The notes under the pieces: model-generated
The model's input: only the letters and a program-made list of their open reading frames with translations
What the model was told of the DNA's origin: nothing
Databases searched by the model: none
Shown: piece by piece, positions 44,305 through 52,893 of the stretch
How the letters are laid out: each line of letters opens with the position of its first letter
How positions within the stretch are numbered: the stretch's first letter is position 1
Position numbers and translations under genes: made by a program
NCBI GenBank assembly: GCA_905214925.1
Contig: CAJMOB010000007.1
Location: 70,627 to 134,626 of the forward strand
Length of the DNA stretch: 64,000 bases
Direction of reading: 5' to 3'
Source: Scybalomonas sp905214925
GTDB lineage: Bacteria > Bacillota > Clostridia > Lachnospirales > Lachnospiraceae

Positions 44305-47300
44305 ATGGACTTGATGCAAACAATGCTTTATACAGGAGAGATCTGTCAAGAGATGATGGCAAGTTTGAAAGAGGAAAAAACGCCTATGGTAGTTACTGGG
44401 TGTATTGATACACAAAAATGTCATTTGATCCACACCATTGGAACAGACTATCCTTATCGCATTATTGTTACCCATAATGAAACAAAGGCAAAAGAAATTT
44501 ACGAAGACTATCGTTTTTTTGATCGGGAAGTATATTTATATCCTGCGAAAGACGTTTTATTTTATAGTGCGGATATCCATAGCAATAACATTGTAAAACA
44601 ACGTATGGAAATCTTGAAAAAAATTGCGAAAAAAGAGCCAGCTGTTATCGTTATGACAATTGATGGTCTTATGGATCGGTTAACAGGAATCCAGCAATTA
44701 AGGGATCATATTATTAAGGTACGAGTTGGCGTTCTTTTTGATATGGAGAAGATGAAAAGGCAGCTCATTGAACTAGGATATGAACGGGTAGGAATGGTGG
44801 ATAGCCATGGCCAGTTTGCTGTTCGAGGGGGGATTTTGGATATTTTCCCATTGACAGAAGAGACTCCTTATCGAATTGAACTTTGGGGTGAAGAAGTGGA
44901 TTCTATTCGAAGCTTTGATGCTTCTAGCCAACGGTCTATTGAAAATATGGAACAGATAGAATTCTATCCAGCAAATGAATATGTATTGACAAAACAACGG
45001 TTAGAAGAAGGATTTCTTCGCATGGAGCAGGAATTTGACAGCATAAAGTTAAAGCTAAAAAAAGAGAAAAAGCAAGAAGCATATAGTCGTCTTAATAAGA
45101 TGATAAAGGAAGTAAAAGAAGAGATCGAAGAATTACATTCTGTCATTGGAATCGATAGTTATCTTCCTTTCTTTTATGAAGAGACCGTTTCTTTTTTGGA
45201 TTATTTTGAAGAAGGAGAAGCGATCTTTTTCTTAGATGAGCCAGCTAGAATGGTGGAGCGAGCAAGTGCCTATGAGTTAGAATTTCGGGAGAGCATGATG
45301 AGTCGATTAGAAGGAGGATACATTCTTCCTTCTCAGGCAAAAGTGCTCTTTTCCTATGAAGAAGTGCTTGCAAAAGCGGCCAATCGACCTTGTGTTTTAC
45401 TGAGTATGCTCATTCAGAGATTTCCATTTTTTTCTCCAAAGAGCAGTTTTCACATGGAAGTGAAGTCAGTGAATCCTTATAACAATAGTTTTGAACAATT
45501 AATAAAAGATTTAAAAATGTATCGTCAAAAAGGATATCAGGTGCTAATCTTATCCCCTTCTTCAACGAGAGCAAAGCGATTATCCGAGGATATTCGAGAG
45601 AATGAAATTTCTGTGACTTATCAAGAAAAATTAGAAGGGTTTGTATCAAAAGGGGAGATTATTATTACCCAAGGAAGGTTAAGCCATGGGTTTGAATATC
45701 CCCTATTAAAATTTGCTATTATTTCAGAAAGTGATATTTTTACAGCAAAAGATAAGAAAAAAAGAAGTGCTAAGAAAAAGAACAAATATACAGGTGCCAA
45801 GATCAATAGTTTTGCGGATATTGCCATCGGTGATTATGTTGTACATGAAAAGCATGGATTAGGTATTTATAAAGGCATTGAAAAAATCGAAGTGGATAAG
45901 ATCACAAAAGATTATATTTGTATTGAATATAAAGGGGGAAGTAAATTATTTATTTTAGCTTCTCAATTAGATCTGATACAAAAATATGCTTCTTCTTCTG
46001 CTCGAAAGCCAAAGCTCAATAAATTAGGGGGAAGCGAATGGGAGAAGACAAAGAGTCGTGTTCGCGGAGAAATTAAAAATATTGCAAAAGAATTAGTGGA
46101 ACTCTATGCCATTCGCCAGTCAAAAGAAGGATATGCATTTTCGAAAGACACGGTATGGCAACAAGAATTTGAGGAGCTGTTTCCATATGAAGAAACACAG
46201 GATCAGCTAGATGCCATCGCTGCTACAAAGGCGGATATGGAAAGCAAAAAGATTATGGATCGTCTGATTTGTGGAGATGTTGGATATGGAAAGACGGAAG
46301 TGGCTATTCGTGCAGCGTTTAAAGCAGTTGCTGACGGGAAACAAGTCGTATTTTTAGTGCCGACTACTATTTTAGCGCAACAGCATTATAATTCCTTTGT
46401 AGAGCGTATGAAAAACTTCCCAATTACCATTCACATGATGTCAAGATTTCGGACACCAGCGGAACAACGAAGAACGATTGAAGGCTTAAAAAATGGAATG
46501 GTGGATATTGTCATTGGTACTCATCGCGTGCTATCAAAAGATATGAATTATCGGGATCTTGGGCTTTTAATTATCGATGAAGAGCAACGATTTGGTGTAT
46601 CCGATAAGGAGAAAATTAAACAGTTAAAAAAGAATGTGGATGTATTAGCTCTTAGTGCCACTCCGATTCCAAGAACGCTTCATATGAGTATGATCGGAAT
46701 CCGTGATATGAGTGTACTAGAAGAACCACCAGTCGATCGAAGAGCTATTCAAACTTATGTATTAGAGTACAACGAAGAGATGATTAAAGAAGCGATTCGA
46801 AGGGAAATGGCAAGGGATGGACAGGTTTATTATGTGTATAATCGAGTGAATAATATTGACGAGATTACAGAACATATTGCCAACTTAGTACCAGAGGCAA
46901 ATGTAGGGTTTGCCCATGGACAAATGAGTGAGCGCCAGTTAGAAAAAATTATGTATCAGTTTATTAACCACGAATTAGATGTTCTTGTCTCTACAACGAT
47001 TATCGAGACAGGTCTTGATATTGCCAATGTGAATACAATGATTATTCATGATGCCAACTATCTTGGACTTTCCCAGCTTTATCAGTTAAGGGGAAGGGTG
47101 GGACGCTCCAATCGTAGTGCTTATGCATTCTTAATGTATCGACGGGATACGATGTTAAGAGAAACGGCAGAAAAACGGTTACAAGCCATTCGAGAATTTA
47201 CGGATCTTGGCTCTGGATTTAAAATCGCTATGAGAGATTTAGAAATTCGTGGAGCAGGAAATCTATTAGGAGCAGAGCAATCAGGGCATATGGAAGCCAT

Positions 47301-47868
47301 TGGATATGACCTTTATTGTAAAATGTTAAATGATGCGGTGAAACAATTAAAAGGGGAAAAGGATGAGATTGAAGAGTTTGAAACGACGATTGATCTTATG
47401 ATCGATGCGTTTATTCCTGCCACTTATGTAAAAAATGAAATGCAAAAATTAGAGCTTTATAAACGAATTGCAAGTATTGAAACAGAGGAAGAGTATTCGG
47501 ATATGTCGGATGAACTTCTCGATCGCTATGGAGAGCCACCAATGGCGGTTATGAACTTGTTAAAAGTTGCGCTATTAAAAGCAAAAGCACATCATGCATT
47601 TTTAATCCAAATTGAGCAAAAAGGAAATCATATTCTATTTGGAATGAACAAGAATGCAAGAGTAAAAGTAGAAGAAATTGATCCCCTTTTAAAACGAGAA
47701 CAATATCGAAATAAAATGAAGTTTCAAATGCCAGATGCCGTTTTTGTCTATACTTGGAAAGGTGGAACAAAGAAGGAGTTATTATTAGCAGTGGAACAAG
47801 TGATTGATGATATCGATAGTCTGATTTTTCGTGAAGAAAATGAACCTTCAAAAGAAGATTATCATTAG
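44305..47868 (+). CDS. mfd: Transcription-repair coupling factor Mfd
   Basis: A DNA translocase that removes RNA polymerase stalled at lesions and recruits UvrA. The 1187-aa protein has the UvrB-like N-terminal module, a CarD-like RNA-polymerase interaction domain (IGDYVVHEKHGLGIYKGI, about 500-560), RecG-type helicase motifs (GDVGYGKTEVAIRAA, DEEQRFGV, SATPIPRTLHMS, RGRVGRS) and the C-terminal TRCF domain. I chose ATG 44305 behind GGAGGG; the frame is open to 44275. Confidence 0.97.
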   Translation: MDLMQTMLYTGEICQEMMASLKEEKTPMVVTGCIDTQKCHLIHTIGTDYPYRIIVTHNETKAKEIYEDYRFFDREVYLYPAKDVLFYSADIHSNNIVKQRMEILKKIAKKEPAVIVMTIDGLMDRLTGIQQLRDHIIKVRVGVLFDMEKMKRQLIELGYERVGMVDSHGQFAVRGGILDIFPLTEETPYRIELWGEEVDSIRSFDASSQRSIENMEQIEFYPANEYVLTKQRLEEGFLRMEQEFDSIKLKLKKEKKQEAYSRLNKMIKEVKEEIEELHSVIGIDSYLPFFYEETVSFLDYFEEGEAIFFLDEPARMVERASAYELEFRESMMSRLEGGYILPSQAKVLFSYEEVLAKAANRPCVLLSMLIQRFPFFSPKSSFHMEVKSVNPYNNSFEQLIKDLKMYRQKGYQVLILSPSSTRAKRLSEDIRENEISVTYQEKLEGFVSKGEIIITQGRLSHGFEYPLLKFAIISESDIFTAKDKKKRSAKKKNKYTGAKINSFADIAIGDYVVHEKHGLGIYKGIEKIEVDKITKDYICIEYKGGSKLFILASQLDLIQKYASSSARKPKLNKLGGSEWEKTKSRVRGEIKNIAKELVELYAIRQSKEGYAFSKDTVWQQEFEELFPYEETQDQLDAIAATKADMESKKIMDRLICGDVGYGKTEVAIRAAFKAVADGKQVVFLVPTTILAQQHYNSFVERMKNFPITIHMMSRFRTPAEQRRTIEGLKNGMVDIVIGTHRVLSKDMNYRDLGLLIIDEEQRFGVSDKEKIKQLKKNVDVLALSATPIPRTLHMSMIGIRDMSVLEEPPVDRRAIQTYVLEYNEEMIKEAIRREMARDGQVYYVYNRVNNIDEITEHIANLVPEANVGFAHGQMSERQLEKIMYQFINHELDVLVSTTIIETGLDIANVNTMIIHDANYLGLSQLYQLRGRVGRSNRSAYAFLMYRRDTMLRETAEKRLQAIREFTDLGSGFKIAMRDLEIRGAGNLLGAEQSGHMEAIGYDLYCKMLNDAVKQLKGEKDEIEEFETTIDLMIDAFIPATYVKNEMQKLELYKRIASIETEEEYSDMSDELLDRYGEPPMAVMNLLKVALLKAKAHHAFLIQIEQKGNHILFGMNKNARVKVEEIDPLLKREQYRNKMKFQMPDAVFVYTWKGGTKKELLLAVEQVIDDIDSLIFREENEPSKEDYH

Positions 47869-47967
47869 GAAACTGTAAGATAATACAATCTATACTAGAC
47901 GAATTAGGAGAGAGTGAGATATAATAGATCTCAGTTATTCTAAAAATAGAAAGGATAAAGAGTAAAA

Positions 47968-49098
47968 ATGAGAAAATGGATTAGTAAAAAATTAGCAGGA
48001 GTGCTTTGCCTGTGCATGGCAGGTGCCTTGCTCGTTGGTTGTGGCAGTGGATCAAAGAGTAATAGCGAAACCGTATTATTTAAATATGATGGACAAAATG
48101 TTTATTTAGATGAAGCATGGGTTTATGCAAAGACGATTCAGAGCCAATATGAAGCATGGTATGGTTCTTCTGTATGGGATTATGAAGTAAATGATGAAAA
48201 TGGCGAAAAAGCAACAATGGAAGAGGTTACAAAGAAAGATGTAATCAGCCAAATTAAAATGGTAAAAGTGTTATCCAAGAAAGCAAAAGAAGCAAAATTA
48301 ACATTAAGTGACGAAGAACAAGAACAGATTAATACAAATGTGAAATCCTTTATGGAATCTATCAGTGATGCGGATTTAAAGCAGACAGGGGTAACAGAAG
48401 AGACTTTGAAAAAGATCTATGAAGAAAATGCTCTTGCAACAAAATATCATGAACAAGTGATTTCTGAGGCGAATATTACAGTAGAAGATAGTGAAGCTAG
48501 ACAGTATAAAACTTATAACTTATTGTTTGAAACATTCAAAACAGATGAGAATGGACAAGAAGTACAATATAGCGCTAAGAAAAAAGCCAGTCAAAAGAAA
48601 AAAGCAGAAGAAGCTTTGGCAAGAATTAAAGCTGGAGAAAATACAGTAAAAGACTTAAAGGCTATGGCAGAAGAATATAAGGCTGATAAATCTTCTGAAT
48701 ATACATTTGGTGATGATGGTTCAACGGTACAAGAATATGCAGATGCTGCTATGAAGTTAAAAAAGGGTGAAGTTAGCGGTATTGTAGAAAGTCAATTTGG
48801 TTATCACATTATTAAGATGATCAATCCAAATGATAAAGAAGCAACAAAAGAAAAGAAAGAAGAGTTATTACAAGAAAAACAAAATCAATATTTCTCAGAA
48901 CAATATAGCAAAATGACAGAGGATTTAGAAGCAAAATGGGATTTTGATAAAGATGTGGATCAAAAGGCATTTGCTAAGATTACATTCAAACAGACAGAAG
49001 AATCTACAACAGCTTCTGAAGAAACAACAGAAAGTTCTTCTTCTACGACAGCAAGTGAGAATGTTAGCACAGAAGGAGAGGCTACAACAGCTCAGTAA
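47968..49098 (+). CDS. Peptidyl-prolyl isomerase lipoprotein (PrsA/SurA type)
   Basis: A 376-aa exported foldase. The lipoprotein signal ends in LLVGC (C25). A SurA-like N-terminal helical chaperone region (about 60-180) is followed by a parvulin PpiC-type domain (about 185-310; TFGDDGSTVQEYADAAMKLKKGEVSGIVESQFGYHIIKM). The tail (about 340-376) is Ser/Thr/Glu-rich. It probably folds secreted proteins at the outer membrane face. RBS AAAGGATAAAG. Confidence 0.88.
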   Translation: MRKWISKKLAGVLCLCMAGALLVGCGSGSKSNSETVLFKYDGQNVYLDEAWVYAKTIQSQYEAWYGSSVWDYEVNDENGEKATMEEVTKKDVISQIKMVKVLSKKAKEAKLTLSDEEQEQINTNVKSFMESISDADLKQTGVTEETLKKIYEENALATKYHEQVISEANITVEDSEARQYKTYNLLFETFKTDENGQEVQYSAKKKASQKKKAEEALARIKAGENTVKDLKAMAEEYKADKSSEYTFGDDGSTVQEYADAAMKLKKGEVSGIVESQFGYHIIKMINPNDKEATKEKKEELLQEKQNQYFSEQYSKMTEDLEAKWDFDKDVDQKAFAKITFKQTEESTTASEETTESSSSTTASENVSTEGEATTAQ

Positions 49099-49229
49099 GA
49101 AAACAATTTCAAATAGTTTATGAATATTTTCCTTCATTTTACAGATAATACATTTAACGTCAATTTTAGTATAAACTAGACTTGAGAATGAATGTATAGT
49201 ATAGAATGTAAAATGGAGGAAATTTTTAT

Positions 49230-49769
49230 ATGAAAGCAACAGGAATTGTAAGAAGAATTGATGATTTAGGACGTGTTGTTGTTCCAAAAGAGATCCGAAG
49301 AACATTGAGAATCCGAGAAGGAGATCCGCTTGAAATTTTTACCGATAAAGAAGGAGAGATTATCTTAAAAAAATATTCTCCAATGGGTGATCTTTTAAAT
49401 GTCGTTAAGGAGATTTGTCAAGCGGCATCTAAGACGTGTAAACGTACGGTTGCCATTTGTGATAGAGATACCATTATTGCCGCTTATGGGGCATATGCGA
49501 AGCAAATCAATGATATGATGATTGGAAATGGCTTAAAGCATTTGATGGAGGAGAGAGGACGATATGATGCTAGAAATAGAAAAGGACGATATTTTATCGG
49601 AGAAAGCCAAGTGGGAGAAGTAGCGCTTGCCTATCCTATTATATCCGCAGGGGATGTGACAGGGTGTGTTCTATTTTTAGAAGAAGAGGATAAAAAAACA
49701 ATTACTGAACAAGAGGCGATGCTTGCAGAAATGATGGTATATTTTCTAAGTGGACAACTGGAAAATTAA
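49230..49769 (+). CDS. spoVT: Stage V sporulation transcription factor SpoVT
   Basis: A 179-aa AbrB-family regulator. Residues 1-50 are the SpoVT/AbrB DNA-binding domain (MKATGIVRRIDDLGRVVVPK); the rest is a GAF-like domain as in SpoVT. In Bacillus it tunes SigG-dependent genes in the forespore. GGAGG lies 8-9 bases before the ATG. It is followed by a hairpin without a T tract. Confidence 0.95.
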   Translation: MKATGIVRRIDDLGRVVVPKEIRRTLRIREGDPLEIFTDKEGEIILKKYSPMGDLLNVVKEICQAASKTCKRTVAICDRDTIIAAYGAYAKQINDMMIGNGLKHLMEERGRYDARNRKGRYFIGESQVGEVALAYPIISAGDVTGCVLFLEEEDKKTITEQEAMLAEMMVYFLSGQLEN

Positions 49770-49791
49770 AGAGAAAAAATGGAAATAAAGG

Positions 49792-49829
49792 GTGGTCGCC
49801 TAGCTAAAAATTATTAGCTGGGCGACCAC
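49792..49829. terminator. 16-bp hairpin after spoVT
   Basis: GTGGTCGCCTAGCTAA (49792-49807) pairs with TTAGCTGGGCGACCAC (49814-49829) with one wobble or mismatch. No T run follows on the plus strand; it is GC-rich compared with its surroundings. It may be a terminator or a 3' processing stem. Confidence 0.6.
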
Positions 49830-49959
49830 TTATCGTTTCGATATGTCCAAAAAATGGGGGGAGTTTACATAGGAACATAGTCGTAGTTTTTGTATACAAT
49901 ATTAAGAAGGGAAAAATGCCTAAAAACCTTTAAAATATAGGGAAAAACCCGAAATATCC

Positions 49960-49988
49960 TTGACAAAAGGAGTATATCAGTTTATAAA
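49960..49988 (+). promoter_or_regulatory. Strong SigA promoter of the HU gene
   Basis: A consensus TTGACA (49960-49965), 17 bases, and TATAAA (49983-49988), followed by an approximately 75-nt leader to the HU start. Confidence 0.75.
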
Positions 49989-50067
49989 TAGTGGTGTAAG
50001 ACTTTTCGAGATTATCAGTAGTGATAATGATAATTATATTAATTCATTTAGAGGAGGAGCTAATCCG

Positions 50068-50343
50068 ATGAACAAAACAGAATTAGTTGCAGCAATTGCA
50101 GAAAAAACAGAATTATCCAAAAAAGACGCTGAAAAAGCATTAAAAGCTTTCACAGACGTAGTAGCAGAAGAACTCGCAAAAGGTGAAAAAATTCAGTTAG
50201 TTGGATTTGGAACATTCAAAGTTACTGACAGAAAAGCAAGAGAAGGAAGAAACCCTAGAACAGGAGAAACTATGACAATTCCTGCTTCTAAAGCTCCTAA
50301 ATTTGAAGCTGGTAAAGCTTTAAAAGATGCTATCAACGCATAG
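50068..50343 (+). CDS. hup: HU family DNA-binding protein
   Basis: A 91-aa nucleoid protein: MNKTELVAAIAEKTELSKKD, VGFGTF and the DNA-intercalating arm GRNPRTGETM are all present. It bends and compacts DNA as a dimer. I chose ATG 50068 because GAGGAGG lies just upstream; the frame is open further up, across the promoter. It has its own promoter and terminator, with codon choice of a highly expressed gene. Confidence 0.96.
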   Translation: MNKTELVAAIAEKTELSKKDAEKALKAFTDVVAEELAKGEKIQLVGFGTFKVTDRKAREGRNPRTGETMTIPASKAPKFEAGKALKDAINA

Positions 50344-50360
50344 GAAATGGGTGTATCAGG

Positions 50361-50390
50361 GCTGCCGAAAAAACGGCAGCTTCTTTTTTT
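50361..50390 (+). terminator. Intrinsic terminator of the HU gene
   Basis: GCTGCCG and CGGCAGC (50361-50380) enclose an A6 loop and are followed by TTCTTTTTTT. Confidence 0.92.
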
Positions 50391-50420
50391 ACGCGGAGAT
50401 AACGACTCATATGAGAGCGG

Positions 50421-50486
50421 TTATGCTCACATATGGTGATTGTCCGTGAATATGAGAAACTAGTAAAGCATGTTTCTCACGGTTTT
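50421..50486 (+). repeat. Dispersed palindromic repeat, copy G
   Basis: It reads ATGCTCACATATGGTGATTG, TCCGTGAATATGAGAAAC, TAGTAAAGCATGTTTCTCAC. Its first 30 bases align with the region before copy A (ATGTTCATATATGGCGACTG), showing that the element extends beyond the core hairpin. Confidence 0.6.
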
Positions 50487-50582
50487 TGTATAAAATAACT
50501 TCGTTTCTCACCCTGTAAAAAGAAGTATGTGAAAGCGATGGATAGCTTGTAAAAAGAAGATAAGTTAGAAAGGAAAGATTTT

Positions 50583-50822
50583 ATGAGACTTGATAAATAT
50601 TTAAAGGTATCTCGATTGATTAAACGCCGTACGGTAGCAAATGAGGCTTGCGATGCAGGAAGAGTGCTTGTAAATGGAAAACCTGCAAAGGCTTCTGTAG
50701 CTGTGAAAGTAGGAGATAAGATTGAAATCCAATTTGGAAATAAAACAGTAGCAGTAGAAGTGTTATCGGTAGAAGATAATGTGAAAAAAGAATTAGCCAA
50801 AGAAATGTATCAATATTTATAA
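50583..50822 (+). CDS. rqcP: S4-domain RNA-binding protein RqcP (YabO)
   Basis: A 79-aa S4-domain protein (MRLDKYLKVSRLIKRRTVAN). RqcP works with RqcH in adding alanine tails to nascent chains on obstructed 50S subunits. Its place before yabP, yabQ and divIC is the same as yabO in Bacillus. AGAAAGGAAAG precedes the ATG. Confidence 0.93.
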   Translation: MRLDKYLKVSRLIKRRTVANEACDAGRVLVNGKPAKASVAVKVGDKIEIQFGNKTVAVEVLSVEDNVKKELAKEMYQYL

Positions 50823-50891
50823 CATATTCAAAAATAGTTCCTCATATATTAAGTTATAACGGAAGACCGTGGGAAAAGGAGGAACGAGAAC

Positions 50892-51176
50892 GTGGAAGAA
50901 AGACAGGTTGTAGGTAGTCATAAAATATCTTTTGTTAATCGGAGTAATGGGATCATTACAGGGGTAAAAGACGTATTATCTTTTGATGCCAATGAAATTA
51001 TATTAGATACAGAGATGGGAATGTTAATGATGAAAGGGATGGAGCTTCATGTAACACGTCTTACGGTAGAAAAAGGGGAAGTAGAGATCGATGGCAGAAT
51101 CGATAGCCTTATCTATTCAGAAGTTCAAAACGGGAAACGCTCTTCTGAAGGATTTTTATCAAGACTATTTAAGTAG
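50892..51176 (+). CDS. yabP: Sporulation protein YabP
   Basis: A 94-aa YabP/YqfC-family protein (SHKISFVNRSNGIITGVKDV, then FDANEIILDTEMGMLMMKG). It is needed for spore coat or cortex assembly in Bacillus. The start is GTG 50892 behind AAAGGAGGAACG. The gene stands between rqcP and yabQ. Confidence 0.92.
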   Translation: MEERQVVGSHKISFVNRSNGIITGVKDVLSFDANEIILDTEMGMLMMKGMELHVTRLTVEKGEVEIDGRIDSLIYSEVQNGKRSSEGFLSRLFK

Positions 51177-51184
51177 GAGGAGCT

Positions 51185-51595
51185 ATGAATCTATCCTTGT
51201 TAAAAGAAGCGCATCTTTTTTATCTTAGCATTCTCTATGGAGGAATGATTTTATTCTTCTATGATTGGTTTCGTATCGTTAGAAGATTGATTCCCCATCA
51301 TGATATTATGATTGCAATTGAAGATCTTATTTTTTGGATTATTACAGGATTCTCAATTTTTGCGTTGCTTTATCAATATAATAATGGCAGTATTCGGGCA
51401 TACTGTATTCTAGGAATGGGAATGGGAATGATCTTTTATGGAATGGCAGTAAGCCCTTTTTTTGTTAGAATCGCATTAAAAATTGGAAATTTCTTTAAAA
51501 AGGTCTTGAGAAAGTGTAAAAAAGGCCTCATAATAGTATATAGGAAAATAGTACATAGGAAAAGACGGCAAAAGTGGAAAGGAAAGAAGGTGTAA
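51185..51595 (+). CDS. yabQ: Spore cortex biosynthesis protein YabQ
   Basis: A 136-aa membrane protein with three predicted helices (about 12-30, 42-62, 70-92), then a basic C-terminal tail (KKVLRKCKKG onward). YabQ localises to the forespore outer membrane and is needed for cortex synthesis in Bacillus. GTAGGAGGAGCT precedes the ATG. Three bases separate it from the next gene. Confidence 0.87.
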   Translation: MNLSLLKEAHLFYLSILYGGMILFFYDWFRIVRRLIPHHDIMIAIEDLIFWIITGFSIFALLYQYNNGSIRAYCILGMGMGMIFYGMAVSPFFVRIALKIGNFFKKVLRKCKKGLIIVYRKIVHRKRRQKWKGKKV

Positions 51596-51598
51596 ATT

Positions 51599-51898
51599 AT
51601 GGCAAAGAAAAAGAGAAGAAGGAGACAAAATTCTAGTGGTGTGTATTGTATTGTCTTTGTCATTGTCATTTTATTTGCAGGTGTTGCATTTAAAAGTACC
51701 GAGTTAAATAAGAAAAATGACGAGTATGAACGCCAAATAGCCAAGTTAGAAAAACAGATTAAAGAAGAAGAAAAGCAAAAAAAAGAATTAGAAAAACAAG
51801 AAGACTATATGGAAACGGATGAGTATGTAAGGGAGATGGCTAAGGAAAAATTGAACTTAGTAGATAAAGATGAAATTGTTTTTAAAGCAAAAGAATAA
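51599..51898 (+). CDS. divIC: Septum formation initiator family protein (DivIC/FtsB)
   Basis: A 99-aa protein: a basic cytoplasmic start, a membrane helix (about 15-34), and an extracytoplasmic coiled coil (38-75) ending with the motif YVREMAKEKLNLVDKDEIVF typical of DivIC/FtsB. It links early and late divisome proteins. Position after yabQ matches Bacillus divIC. Confidence 0.9.
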   Translation: MAKKKRRRRQNSSGVYCIVFVIVILFAGVAFKSTELNKKNDEYERQIAKLEKQIKEEEKQKKELEKQEDYMETDEYVREMAKEKLNLVDKDEIVFKAKE

Positions 51899-51914
51899 AA
51901 AATTAAAAAAAATG

Positions 51915-51943
51915 TTGACAAAATAAAATCCATCGGGTATACT
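51915..51943 (+). promoter_or_regulatory. Promoter of tRNA-Met
   Basis: Consensus TTGACA (51915-51920), 17 bases, TATACT (51938-51943); transcription would begin about 9 bases before the mature tRNA. Confidence 0.82.
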
Positions 51944-51958
51944 AATATTCGTTGGTGC

Positions 51959-52032
51959 GGCGGAATAGCTCAGTTGGCTAGAGCATACGGTTCATACCCG
52001 TAGTGTCGAGAGTTCGAATCTCCCTTCCGCTA
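51959..52032 (+). tRNA. tRNA-Met (anticodon CAT)
   Basis: A 74-nt cloverleaf: acceptor GGCGGAA/TTCCGCT with a G-T first pair, D arm GCTC/GAGC, anticodon stem TACGG/CCGTA with loop TTCATAC, T arm with TTCGAAT, and discriminator A. CCA is not encoded. The paired first position argues for elongator Met rather than initiator; CAT could also be read as tRNA-Ile with lysidine, which I consider less likely. Confidence 0.93.
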
Positions 52033-52047
52033 CTACTAAATAAGAAA

Positions 52048-52076
52048 AGCTGTAACGATTTGTTACAGCTTTTTTT
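52048..52076 (+). terminator. Intrinsic terminator of tRNA-Met
   Basis: AGCTGTAAC (52048-52056) and GTTACAGCT (52062-52070), then six T residues. Confidence 0.9.
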
Positions 52077-52090
52077 GTTGCACAAAGATA

Positions 52091-52137
52091 ATGAGCCATC
52101 TGTGAGCATTGATGCTCACAGATGGCTCATTGTTTTT
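52091..52137 (+). terminator. Perfect 19-bp palindrome with T tract
   Basis: ATGAGCCATCTGTGAGCAT (52091-52109) and its exact reverse complement (52112-52130) are separated by two bases and followed by TGTTTTT. It lies directly upstream of repeat copy H and may be a backup terminator or part of a larger composite element. Confidence 0.75.
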
Positions 52138-52138
52138 G

Positions 52139-52176
52139 TATGTGAGAAGTTCGAAGAGAGAGCTTCTCATCGTTTG
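52139..52176 (+). repeat. Dispersed palindromic repeat, copy H
   Basis: It reads TATGTGAGAAGTTCGAAG, AGAGAGCTTCTCATCGTTT; the clearest hairpin of the family, GAGAAG against CTTCTC. It sits between the tRNA terminators and the end of the leftward DUF2871 gene. Confidence 0.6.
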
Positions 52177-52205
52177 ATAAGAAATTTCTCACAAAGCCAA
52201 TTATC

Positions 52206-52634
52206 CTAATGTTGTGATATGGTTGTTATTTTGCATTTTTTTAATATACAAAATAACACAATAAATGAAATCGCCATTAAAATATGGGAAACACCAGCGA
52301 TACCAGAGATTGCAGAATTCATACTGTTAGAAAGGGGGGATTCTAAAACCTGTAGGATACCACGAATTACCATCATAACAACCATAAGAGGAAGAGCGAT
52401 TTGGTATAGAATTAAGAAAGTACGAACACCTTTTTGCTCCAAAAAGTTGGTATTAATGGAAAACAGTGACAAAAATAAAAATAAGAAAGTACCTAAAACA
52501 AGAAGGTGCACGTGGACAAAAGCTAATGTGGTTCGTCCAGAAAAGTTAAAGAATTTTGTAAATTCTCGATAGAATACACCCCCAACCATTGCTAAAATAA
52601 AATAAAGGAAGGCGAAATTAAAAAAACGTTTCAT
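52206..52634 (-). CDS. DUF2871 membrane protein
   Basis: A 142-aa protein with four hydrophobic segments (about 7-22, 42-62, 72-95, 108-130). The FVHVHLLVLGTFLFL segment with two His residues and GVSHILMAISFI fit the DUF2871 group. Function is not known; His residues inside membrane helices might bind heme or metal, but that is speculation. The start follows AAAAGGAGTAGTTGTT. It is divergent from spoIIE. Confidence 0.75.
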   Translation of the reverse strand: MKRFFNFAFLYFILAMVGGVFYREFTKFFNFSGRTTLAFVHVHLLVLGTFLFLFLSLFSINTNFLEQKGVRTFLILYQIALPLMVVMMVIRGILQVLESPLSNSMNSAISGIAGVSHILMAISFIVLFCILKKCKITTISQH

Positions 52635-52692
52635 AACAACTACTCCTTTTCTTGAAATGAACTTGGTTCATTTTAGCCAATTCGTTGAATTT

Positions 52693-52798
52693 TGTCAAGA
52701 GAAATATGTCGTTTTTATGGTAGAAAAAGTTGTCGATAAATTTTTGTCCTTTCGATCCGTCGTTTTGACAAAATCCCTCCTATGAAGTTCGTTATAAT
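52693..52798 (+). promoter_or_regulatory. Spo0A-type promoter region of spoIIE
   Basis: TTGACA (52765-52770) and TATAAT (52793-52798) are 22 bases apart, far from the normal 17. The same wide spacing is established for the Bacillus spoIIG (22) and spoIIE (21) promoters activated by phosphorylated Spo0A. Boxes resembling TGTCGAA occur upstream (TGTCAAG 52693-52699, TGTCGTT 52707-52713, TGTCGAT 52731-52737), and one on the minus strand overlaps the -35 (TTTGACA 52764-52770). Confidence 0.72.
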
Positions 52799-52893
52799 GC
52801 AGTACGAATGGATGATGAAAAACGATCCGATAGGATGTGTATTCGTTCTTACGAACATAGATGGAAAATAACGAAACGGGGGTAGAAAGCAAA

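Noticed and set aside
51959..52032. Initiator tRNA-fMet
   Set aside because: The first acceptor pair is G-T, not the C-A mismatch of initiators, and the anticodon stem lacks the three G-C pairs row (GGG/CCC) usual for initiators.
52219..52572. Plus-strand frame of 117 residues opposite the DUF2871 gene
   Set aside because: The minus-strand frame has four membrane helices and a good ribosome binding site; the plus-strand frame has neither domain nor start signal.
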